Assembly: GCA_048498995.1 (NCBI GenBank)
Contig: JBEHWX010000176.1
Location: 1-5,847, forward strand
Length of the DNA stretch: 5,847 nt
Direction: 5' to 3'
Source of the DNA: JBEHWX01 sp048498995
GTDB lineage: Bacteria; Bacteroidota; Ignavibacteria; OLB7
Shown here in pieces: positions 1-4,969 of the stretch (position 1 is the first letter of the stretch; the number at the start of each line of letters is the position of its first letter). Below the pieces are notes generated by a model. That model made no database searches and was not told the DNA's origin. It worked only from the letters and a program-made list of their open reading frames with translations. The position numbers and the translations under genes are program-made.

Positions 1-188
1 TGCTAACAACATCCATATGTTGAAATGGTTGGTACAGAAATTTCCTCTTCGGCGCCGACACCACCTGGGCCTGGGGAGCCGACGCGCGATGGATCGCCCC
101 GTACACCCAGGCCGGCACCGGCCTGGCCCGGAGCGCCCCGCTGCCGCTCGACCCGCAGATCGCCTCGGCCGGCGGCATCGCCGGCCTG
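1..188 (+). other. Coding-like stretch upstream of the first ATG, with an AT-rich edge
   Basis: The reading frame of the downstream secreted protein stays open upstream of its first ATG (189) back to position 24. From about 48 onward it has the same strong G/C third-position bias and plausible residues (for example FGADTTWAWGADARW from about 51), so this is almost certainly coding. There is a TGA in this frame at 21-23 and no ATG, GTG or TTG in frame between 24 and 189. Bases 1-50 are only about 36% GC by hand count, against roughly 70% just after. Either the gene is broken here by a frameshift or insertion, or the first ~45 bases do not belong to it (an assembly edge or junction). I cannot decide between these from the sequence. 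Confidence 0.55.
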
Positions 189-1676
189 ATGATGAGCGAC
201 GTGACCGGCGTCGATTCGATCTCCTTCGGCGTGATCGGCCACGCCCCGGATCGGGTGGCGATCTTCGAGCTGAAGGGATTGCAGGTGGATTCCGCGCTCT
301 ACGACACGGCCGCGCGCGCCGGGCTCGCCTCCTATCGGCGTCAGGTACGGCTGCACGAGAAGGATGGAGCGATCGGCCTCCACTACGAGCGCCCCTTCGA
401 GCTTCGGCCGGACTCCCCGGCCGCCGCCGAGCGGGGAGCGCTGCAGGTCGGCGTCAGAGTCGCCGGCGAGACGATCTTCCCCTTCGGTCCGGACGAGCTC
501 CGGCGCGTCCCGGCCGGCGGCGTCACGATCACGCCACGCGCCTACACGCCGCCGGAGACGCCGGTCCGCTCCGCCGTGATCTCGACCGATCCCCGCGCCA
601 CCTACGGCTACGATATCCACCGGGTGACCTCGGTGACCAATCTGCCGGAAGGGCTCGCGTTCCTGCGCGCCAGCAGCGACATGGGGGCCACCTGGTGGAC
701 GCTGGCGCAGACGCCGGCGGTCGACGGCTCGTTCACGGCGCTGATCCCGCCACGCTTCGCCGGCACGCTCCTCCTGGCGCTGGCCGGCAGCCTCGATCTC
801 GGCTGGCGCGACACGCTCACGGTGACCGATCACGGCTATACGATCGAATCGCTTCCGGAGCATCCGTCGGCGATCGCCGATGATCCGCGCGCGAGCCGGC
901 TGGTGTTCGCGCCCGACGGCACCGCGGAGATCCCGCTGCTGGAGCCGGTCCCCTACTTCGGCCGGATGATCCTCCGGCTCAGGGTCCACCGCTCCGGACG
1001 TGTCGAGCCGCTGTTCGAGGAGGGGGCGCCGGAAGTCTACGCCATGATCAAGGCCTCGCCGCGTCCGGTCGGGACCGATCCGGACTCGATGGCCACGGCG
1101 CGGCTCCTCTACCTGGACCAGGGAGGGCGCGCGGCCACCATCGTGGAATGGGACAGCCTTGCCCGCTACGCGCCGGTCCCGGAGGAGCGCGGCCCCTGGA
1201 GCGCGCAGCTCCGGCTCTGGTCCGACGGCGTGATCGACGTGAGCTACCGGACGCCGGCCAGCGGCACGGTCCCCTACTACTTCTTCCCCTCGGTGGCCTT
1301 CGGGGAGTTCATCCTGATCTCCCCGGACTTCACCCTCCGTCCGGACTTCACCGCGCCGCTTCCCCTTCCGCTCGGCGGCTATCGCTATATCCCCCACACC
1401 CCGCTCGCCCTGGTCCCCGCGTCGACGGCCGGCTCCGTCGCGGAGGACGCGCCCCGTGTCCTTCCGAACCCGTCGTCGGGACGGCTGACGATCCTCGGTC
1501 CGCGTGACGGCGGGCCATGGAGCGTCGAGATCATCTCCTCGCGCGGCCAGATCGCCCTCGCGCGCCGAGGCGACGGACCGACCATCGAGATCGGGGCCGG
1601 AGAGCTCCCGCCGGGCGTCTGGTTCGTCCGCCGGTCGGGGAGCCGCCACGCGACGGCGGTGACCATTCTCCGCTGA
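189..1676 (+). CDS. Secreted beta-rich protein with C-terminal FlgD-Ig/T9SS-type sorting domain, 5'-truncated
   Basis: This is the C-terminal ~495 residues of a probable secreted or surface protein; I do not recognise its specific function. Residues about 140-215 look like an Ig-like module (SSDMGATWW at 162-170). Residues about 317-354 (TIVEWDSLARY, then PWSAQLRLWSDGVIDVSYRT) match a beta motif of the 'FQv.Ly.dG.I.f.Y' type seen in large secreted proteins of FCB-like bacteria. Residues 421-495 form a C-terminal sorting-type or FlgD-Ig-like domain: PNPSSGRLTI at 426-435, VEIISSRGQ at 446-454, then ELPPGVWFVRR at 472-482 and a final short strand. Such domains in other lineages direct export across the outer membrane and surface anchoring. 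ATG 189 is only the first in-frame ATG: it has no Shine-Dalgarno and no signal peptide follows it, which is unexpected for a protein with this tail, and coding-like sequence precedes it. The true N-terminus is therefore missing. The stop is TGA at 1674-1676. A peptidase or adhesin identity is possible but unsupported by any visible catalytic motif. Confidence 0.75.
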   Translation: MMSDVTGVDSISFGVIGHAPDRVAIFELKGLQVDSALYDTAARAGLASYRRQVRLHEKDGAIGLHYERPFELRPDSPAAAERGALQVGVRVAGETIFPFGPDELRRVPAGGVTITPRAYTPPETPVRSAVISTDPRATYGYDIHRVTSVTNLPEGLAFLRASSDMGATWWTLAQTPAVDGSFTALIPPRFAGTLLLALAGSLDLGWRDTLTVTDHGYTIESLPEHPSAIADDPRASRLVFAPDGTAEIPLLEPVPYFGRMILRLRVHRSGRVEPLFEEGAPEVYAMIKASPRPVGTDPDSMATARLLYLDQGGRAATIVEWDSLARYAPVPEERGPWSAQLRLWSDGVIDVSYRTPASGTVPYYFFPSVAFGEFILISPDFTLRPDFTAPLPLPLGGYRYIPHTPLALVPASTAGSVAEDAPRVLPNPSSGRLTILGPRDGGPWSVEIISSRGQIALARRGDGPTIEIGAGELPPGVWFVRRSGSRHATAVTILR

Positions 1677-1830
1677 TCCCCTGGAGGCCTCCCGAAACCG
1701 GTCCATCCATGCGAGCCCGGAGAGCCGCGGGCGCGCCGGCCTCGATTCGAGGCGAAAAAACGACATGATCGGCCGCGACAGGGGGGCGAATTCATACTTT
1801 TCGACACATTCAAACGTCTTCTGTTGAGTG

Positions 1831-1881
1831 CTTGCAGTGGGATAATCCTCGACGTGGTGGTAATTTTGTCAGGTTTGCAAG
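1831..1881. promoter_or_regulatory. Inverted TGCAAG pair flanking the regulator promoter (candidate operator)
   Basis: CTTGCA at 1831-1836 and TGCAAG at 1876-1881 form a diverging inverted pair that brackets the putative -10 (1838-1846). The first copy sits just upstream of the -10, the second in the early leader. Read outward, both continue similarly: TGCAAGCGCAAC at 1876-1887, and TGCAAGCACTCAAC on the - strand from 1836 to 1823. The same hexamer recurs only in the arms of the hairpin upstream of the kinase gene. A role as a binding site for the regulator itself or another factor is inference. Confidence 0.3.
1838..1846 (+). promoter_or_regulatory. Putative extended -10 promoter of the response-regulator gene
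   Basis: TGGGATAAT matches the extended -10 pattern TGnTATAAT with one mismatch in the hexamer (GATAAT, 1841-1846). No good -35 hexamer lies 16-18 bp upstream; the region at 1818-1823 is poor. The TTGAGT at 1824-1829 is only 11 bp from the -10, too close to serve. An extended -10 can compensate for a weak -35. Transcription would start near 1853, giving a leader of about 62 nt before ATG 1915. This is inference from motif and position only. Confidence 0.45.
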
Positions 1882-1893
1882 CGCAACATCTAC

Positions 1894-1900
1894 CGAGGAG
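1894..1900 (+). promoter_or_regulatory. Shine-Dalgarno of the response-regulator gene, unusually distant
   Basis: CGAGGAG is a good anti-16S match and the only one near ATG 1915, but 14 nt separate its last base from the start codon, against the usual 5-9. The spacer is AT-rich (ATAACAAACAGCTC). No alternative in-frame start lies closer, and the protein beginning at 1915 aligns exactly with the expected receiver N-terminus, so the start stands. Confidence 0.5.
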
Positions 1901-1914
1901 ATAACAAACAGCTC

Positions 1915-2616
1915 ATGAGCCAGACAAAAATTCTCATCATCGATGATGACACCGAGCTCACCGATCTTCTCAGCGAGTTTTTCGAGTCGCAGGAGGCGAA
2001 GGTCACCACGGCCGATCGTCCCTCGGCGGGACTGAAGAAGCTGAAGGATGTGAATCCGGACGTCGTCGTACTGGATGTCATGCTCCCTGAGATGGACGGC
2101 TTCGAGGTGGCCAAGAAGATCCGTGAGACCTCGAATGTTCCGATCGTGATGTTGACGGCGCGTGGGGATGTCAATGACCGAATCACTGGTCTGGAGATGG
2201 GGGCTGACGATTATCTGCCGAAGCCGTTCGATGTGCGCGAGCTCTGGACGCGCATCCAGACCGTGCTCCGCCGCAGCGCCAAGTTCGGCACCGGCGGCAT
2301 CTACAGGTTCGACGGCCTGGAGGTGGACGTCAACACGCAGGCGGCCCGGCTCGACGGCAAGCAGCTCGATCTGACGACGGCCGAGTTCGAAATGCTCAGG
2401 CTCTTCGCCGAGAACCCGCAGAAGGCGCTGGACCGCGATTTCATGATGGAGCAGACCCGCGGCATCCCCTGGGAGTCGTTCAACCGCTCGGTGGACGTGG
2501 TGGTCAGCCGCCTGCGTCAGAAGCTCGGCGACGATCCCCGCAGCCCGCGATTCCTGAAGACCATCTGGGGCACCGGCTACATGTTCGTCGGCAAGCCGAT
2601 GGTGGAGCAGGACTGA
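1915..2616 (+). CDS. OmpR/CpxR-family two-component response regulator
   Basis: This cytoplasmic transcription factor is activated by phosphotransfer from a histidine kinase, very probably the one encoded 237 bp downstream. Residues 1-118 are a receiver domain: acidic pair D10/D11 in ILIIDDD, phospho-acceptor D54 in VVLDVMLPEMDG, switch T81 in MLTARGD, aromatic Y100 and invariant K103 in DYLPKPF. Residues about 128-230 are an OmpR-type winged helix: LTTAEFEMLRLF at 153-164, recognition-helix region FNRSVDVVVSRLRQKL at 189-204, and wing IWGTGYMFV at 217-225. The helix and wing text is closest to E. coli OmpR/CpxR among members I know. At 233 aa it is full length, with all key residues present. 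The start is fixed by the receiver N-terminus. Third-position GC is about 74% over codons 1-112 but about 95% over codons 113-233 (hand count), an odd step at the domain boundary. The target genes cannot be inferred, so no symbol is given. Confidence 0.95.
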   Translation: MSQTKILIIDDDTELTDLLSEFFESQEAKVTTADRPSAGLKKLKDVNPDVVVLDVMLPEMDGFEVAKKIRETSNVPIVMLTARGDVNDRITGLEMGADDYLPKPFDVRELWTRIQTVLRRSAKFGTGGIYRFDGLEVDVNTQAARLDGKQLDLTTAEFEMLRLFAENPQKALDRDFMMEQTRGIPWESFNRSVDVVVSRLRQKLGDDPRSPRFLKTIWGTGYMFVGKPMVEQD

Positions 2617-2753
2617 GCCAGCGATCCAGGCCGGAGCTCTCGCCGTTCCCCCGCGCGATGTCCCGGGGCACGCGGCTTCCGGCACGATGAAGCCATAGAT
2701 GACGCGCCCCGCCGGCCGGCGGCACCGCCGATGAGCCCCGGGCGCGATGATGA
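2617..2753. other. First part of the spacer between regulator and kinase genes
   Basis: No gene is supported here. The stretch is GC-rich and contains one perfect 14-bp palindrome, CCGCCGGCCGGCGG at 2709-2722. It is not followed by a T-run, so it is not an intrinsic terminator. Palindromes of this size occur by chance fairly often at this base composition. No coding-like reading frame stands out in any frame. Together with the hairpin that follows, the spacer is 237 bp, long for a cognate regulator/kinase pair, which usually overlap or nearly abut. Confidence 0.5.
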
Positions 2754-2805
2754 ATGCAAGTGCGACGTTGCCCCGGAAGGCTCCGAGGCGCGTCGCACCT
2801 TGCAT
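2754..2805 (+). repeat. 21-bp imperfect stem-loop upstream of the histidine-kinase gene
   Basis: The arms ATGCAAGTGCGACG (2754-2767) and CGTCGCACCTTGCAT (2791-2805) pair over 14 bp with one bulged C. Inside them a second helix forms: GCC (2770-2772) with GGC (2787-2789), a C/A mismatch, then CGGA (2774-2777) with TCCG (2782-2785), closed by the 4-nt loop AGGC. This gives 21 bp in 52 nt, far more than expected by chance. It ends 48 nt before the kinase ATG. No T-run follows (ATATAGAACC), so it is not a classical terminator. It may be a leader RNA structure or processing/stability element between the two cistrons, or a DNA operator, since each arm carries a TGCAAG motif shared with the regulator promoter. 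No flanking target-site duplication was seen, so a miniature transposon is not supported. Confidence 0.7.
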
Positions 2806-2853
2806 ATAGAACCTTTCCCGTACCGTCGTTGACAGATCGGAGACGATCAGACC

Positions 2854-4266
2854 ATGTCGTCACAGCAGGCACAGCCACCATATCCGTTCGATTCGGCCCC
2901 GCAGGGACGCTCCCTGTTCTGGAAGGTGCTGGCGCTGGTTCTGATGACGGCGGTGATAGCGACCACCGCGATCGGCATCTACTTCCAGTACGTTCTGCGC
3001 GATACCTACAACGAGTTCATCCGCGAGCAGCTCGGCAGCTACGTGATGATGGTGACCGACCGCGTAGGACGCCCCCCGAGCGCCGACGCGGCCCGGAGGA
3101 TCGCCGACCACTTCCCGATCGACGTGCGCGTCGAGCAGCCGGGCGTGGCCTGGTCCACGGCGCCGGACATGGCCTCCACGCGGGAGGTCCTGACCGAGAC
3201 GCAGCCGACGCCGGCCGAGTTCGAGGATTCGCTGGTGGTCAGGAGCTATCGCGGCCGATTCTACGCGGTGGTGCAGGAGCCGAACTGGACCTACGTTATC
3301 CGCCTCCGCTCCACGCCGGAGCAGGGGGCGCTCCTTCCGGCCACCCTTCTGCTCTGCATCGTGCTGGTGCTCCTGTTCGTGGCCGCGTATCGCTATGTAC
3401 AGTTCTTCCTCCGCCCGATCACCGAGCTGATGGAGGGAGTGAAGGCGGTCGGCTCGGGTGATTTCGAGCACCGCGTGGCGCTCTGCTCCAACGACGAGCT
3501 CGGCGAGCTGACGCGCGCCTTCAACGCGATGTCGCAGCAGGTGGCCGCGATCATCGCCTCCAAGCGCCGGCTCCTGTTCGACGTGAGCCACGAGCTCCGC
3601 TCCCCCCTCACCCGGATGAACGTCGCCCTGGCGATGCTCCCGGAGGGGAAGGCCAAGCTCACCATCGAGCGGAACGTCAGGGAGCTGAACACGATGATCA
3701 CCGAGCTGCTCGAGAACGAGCGTCTCGCCGTGCTCGGCAGCGCCCTGATCGTCGAGGAGGTGGATGTGGTGGAGCTGGTCAAGGGGGTGATAGAATCGTT
3801 CGGCCACGACGAGAACCGGATCGTCTTCGACACGCTCACCGAGCGGATGGAGATCACCGCCGACAGCCAGCGGCTGAAGGTGGCCGTGCGCAACGTGATC
3901 TCCAACGCGCTGAAGTATTCCTCCGACGAGCCGGTGGCCGTCACCGTCTTCCCGGATGATGACGGCGGACGCGTGGTGGTGGCCGACAAGGGAATCGGCA
4001 TTCCCCCGGAGGCGCAGGCGAAGGTCTTCGAGCCCTTCTACCGGACCGACGATTCCCGCTCGCGGGAGACCGGCGGCTACGGGCTCGGGCTGGCGCTCAC
4101 CAAGGCGATCGTCGAGGCGCATGGGGGCACCATTCAGCTCAACAGCGCCCCCGGCTCCGGCACCACGGTCGCGATGTGGCTGCCGAAGACCCCGGCGCCG
4201 GGCGCGGTGATCCGGCGCGTCGCCTCGGGGCCGCAGCCGGAGCATACCCGTGCCGACAAGCAGTGA
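2854..4266 (+). CDS. Membrane sensor histidine kinase, CpxA/EnvZ type
   Basis: This inner-membrane kinase is the probable partner of the upstream OmpR-type regulator. Domain order: short cytoplasmic N-terminus; TM1 about 22-45; extracytoplasmic sensor about 47-157 (roughly 110 aa, no family recognised); TM2 about 159-179; HAMP about 180-233 (FFLRPITELMEG onward); dimerisation/phosphoacceptor domain with H246 in FDVSHELRSPLTRM; ATPase domain about 335-445. The ATPase domain carries an N-box (RNVISNALKYS, N347/N351), G1 (ADKGIGIP, D378/G380/G382), F-box (VFEPFYR, 391-397) and G2 (GGYGLGLA, 407-414). All catalytic motifs are intact, so it should autophosphorylate. E247 follows the histidine, and the usual Thr/Asn of the ExxT/N phosphatase motif is S250. 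A basic, proline-containing tail (about 446-470) extends past the ATPase fold. The start at 2854 follows a weak GGAG at 2839-2842, 11 nt away. The length (470 aa) is normal for the family. Confidence 0.95.
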   Translation: MSSQQAQPPYPFDSAPQGRSLFWKVLALVLMTAVIATTAIGIYFQYVLRDTYNEFIREQLGSYVMMVTDRVGRPPSADAARRIADHFPIDVRVEQPGVAWSTAPDMASTREVLTETQPTPAEFEDSLVVRSYRGRFYAVVQEPNWTYVIRLRSTPEQGALLPATLLLCIVLVLLFVAAYRYVQFFLRPITELMEGVKAVGSGDFEHRVALCSNDELGELTRAFNAMSQQVAAIIASKRRLLFDVSHELRSPLTRMNVALAMLPEGKAKLTIERNVRELNTMITELLENERLAVLGSALIVEEVDVVELVKGVIESFGHDENRIVFDTLTERMEITADSQRLKVAVRNVISNALKYSSDEPVAVTVFPDDDGGRVVVADKGIGIPPEAQAKVFEPFYRTDDSRSRETGGYGLGLALTKAIVEAHGGTIQLNSAPGSGTTVAMWLPKTPAPGAVIRRVASGPQPEHTRADKQ

Positions 4267-4328
4267 GCCGGCCACGGGCGTGAGCCGACGCAATCAGAGC
4301 ATGCACGATGGCGCGAGGCCGCGGAGGC

Positions 4329-4340
4329 CGGGCGCGCCCG
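4329..4340. repeat. 12-bp perfect palindrome before ruvA
   Basis: CGGGCGCGCCCG is a perfect palindrome in the 93-bp gap between the kinase gene and ruvA, ending 7 nt before the ruvA ribosome-binding site. It is not followed by a T-run, so it is not an intrinsic terminator. It could be a chance feature at this base composition. No promoter was recognised in this gap, so ruvA may be read through from the kinase gene. Confidence 0.3.
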
Positions 4341-4347
4341 ATGAGAT

Positions 4348-4355
4348 GGAGAGGA
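4348..4355 (+). promoter_or_regulatory. Shine-Dalgarno of ruvA
   Basis: GGAGAGGA ends 4 nt before ATG 4360. It is the best ribosome-binding site in the window and fixes the ruvA start. Confidence 0.7.
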
Positions 4356-4359
4356 ATCG

Positions 4360-4956
4360 ATGATCGAACATCTGCAGGGAACACTGATCGAGAAATCCCC
4401 GACCAAGGCGGTCCTCTCGGCCGCCGGCGTCGGCTACGGCGTGAACATCTCGCTGGCCACCTACGAGCGCCTTCCCGGCATCGGGGAAACCGCGTCTCTG
4501 TTCGTACACCTGGTGGTGCGCGAGGATGCGCTCACCCTCTTCGGCTTCGCCGACCCGGCCGAGCGTGAGATGTTCCTGCTGCTGATCAGCGTCACCGGCG
4601 TCGGCCCGAAGATCGCGCTCGGCGTGCTCAGCGGGGTCGGGCTGGAGACGCTCAAGGCGAACATCGCGCAGGGGAACGCCGCGGCGCTCACCGCCTTCCC
4701 CGGCATCGGCAGGAAGATCGCCGAGCGCCTCGCGCTCGAGCTGAAGGACAAGATGGGAGCGATCGACGGCGCGGCCGCCGCGGCCGTCGGCGGAAGTATC
4801 GCGGTGAGGGAGGAGGCGCTGGCGGCGCTGATCGCCCTCGGCTACAATCGTCCCGCGGCCGAGCGCGCCATCCGGAGCGCCCTCAAGGGGGGCCCCGATG
4901 CGGAACGGAACGTGGAGACACTCATCAAGGGCGCGCTGAAGCATATCGCCTCATGA
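4360..4956 (+). CDS. ruvA: Holliday junction branch-migration complex subunit RuvA
   Basis: RuvA binds four-way DNA junctions as a tetramer and positions the RuvB motor for branch migration; RuvC resolves the junction. The 198-aa product is close to E. coli RuvA (203 aa). Domain I (about 1-62) is the OB fold, with the hallmark VVREDALTLFGF at 52-63. Its E55 and D56 fall exactly at the acidic-pin positions of E. coli RuvA. Domain II (about 63-135) has two helix-hairpin-helix motifs, VTGVGPKIALGVLSG at 78-92 and FPGIGRKIAERLALELK at 113-129. An Ala/Gly-rich linker (about 134-147, DGAAAAAVGG) leads to domain III (about 149-198, EEALAALIALGYNRPAAERAI), which contacts RuvB. The gene follows the kinase by 93 bp and precedes the acyltransferase gene by 13 bp. 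Neither ruvC nor ruvB is adjacent, unlike the common ruvC-ruvA-ruvB order. Confidence 0.97.
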   Translation: MIEHLQGTLIEKSPTKAVLSAAGVGYGVNISLATYERLPGIGETASLFVHLVVREDALTLFGFADPAEREMFLLLISVTGVGPKIALGVLSGVGLETLKANIAQGNAAALTAFPGIGRKIAERLALELKDKMGAIDGAAAAAVGGSIAVREEALAALIALGYNRPAAERAIRSALKGGPDAERNVETLIKGALKHIAS

Positions 4957-4969
4957 GCGGGCTGCCGCG

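Larger units (their letters stand above)
1677..1914. other. 238-bp intergenic region
   Basis: No gene is seen here. The left half is GC-rich and holds a 10-bp perfect palindrome GGAGGCCTCC (1683-1692) and a short hairpin with 6-bp arms, GCCTCG/CGAGGC at 1739-1744 and 1748-1753, followed by A6 at 1755-1760. The A-run is on the wrong side for a + strand intrinsic terminator, so no convincing terminator for the upstream gene is visible. From about 1790 the sequence becomes distinctly AT-richer, consistent with the promoter and leader of the response-regulator gene. Confidence 0.6.

Noticed and set aside
17..883. + strand open frame starting at ATG 17 that covers the disputed 5' edge
   Set aside because: Beyond the first ~12 codons it is Arg/Pro/Gly-rich, lacks the third-position bias of the 189 frame, and shows no domain.
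1739..1760. Hairpin plus A6 as a terminator for the upstream gene
   Set aside because: The homopolymer is A on the + strand after the hairpin; on the - strand the T-run precedes the hairpin. Neither orientation gives an intrinsic terminator.
3..1766. Very long open frame on the - strand (about 587 codons) opposite the secreted-protein gene
   Set aside because: It mirrors the strong third-position GC of the + strand gene, its product is Arg/Gly/Asp-rich with no recognisable domain, and the + frame has clear sorting-domain features.
1820..1836. Sigma-54 promoter ending in TTGCA
   Set aside because: The -12 half (TTGCA) is present but the required GG of the -24 element is absent at the right spacing.
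2805..2810. TATAGA as a -10 for the kinase gene
   Set aside because: Only 4 of 6 matches, no TG extension, and no -35-like hexamer at the right distance; the position overlaps the hairpin edge.
2829..2834. Perfect TTGACA as the -35 of a kinase promoter
   Set aside because: A -10 at normal spacing would fall at the start codon (about 2852), placing the transcript start inside the gene; no -10-like hexamer is there.
2860..4293. Long - strand open frame opposite the histidine-kinase gene
   Set aside because: The + strand encodes an intact kinase with all catalytic motifs; the antisense frame is low-complexity His/Arg/Gly-rich and is a GC shadow.
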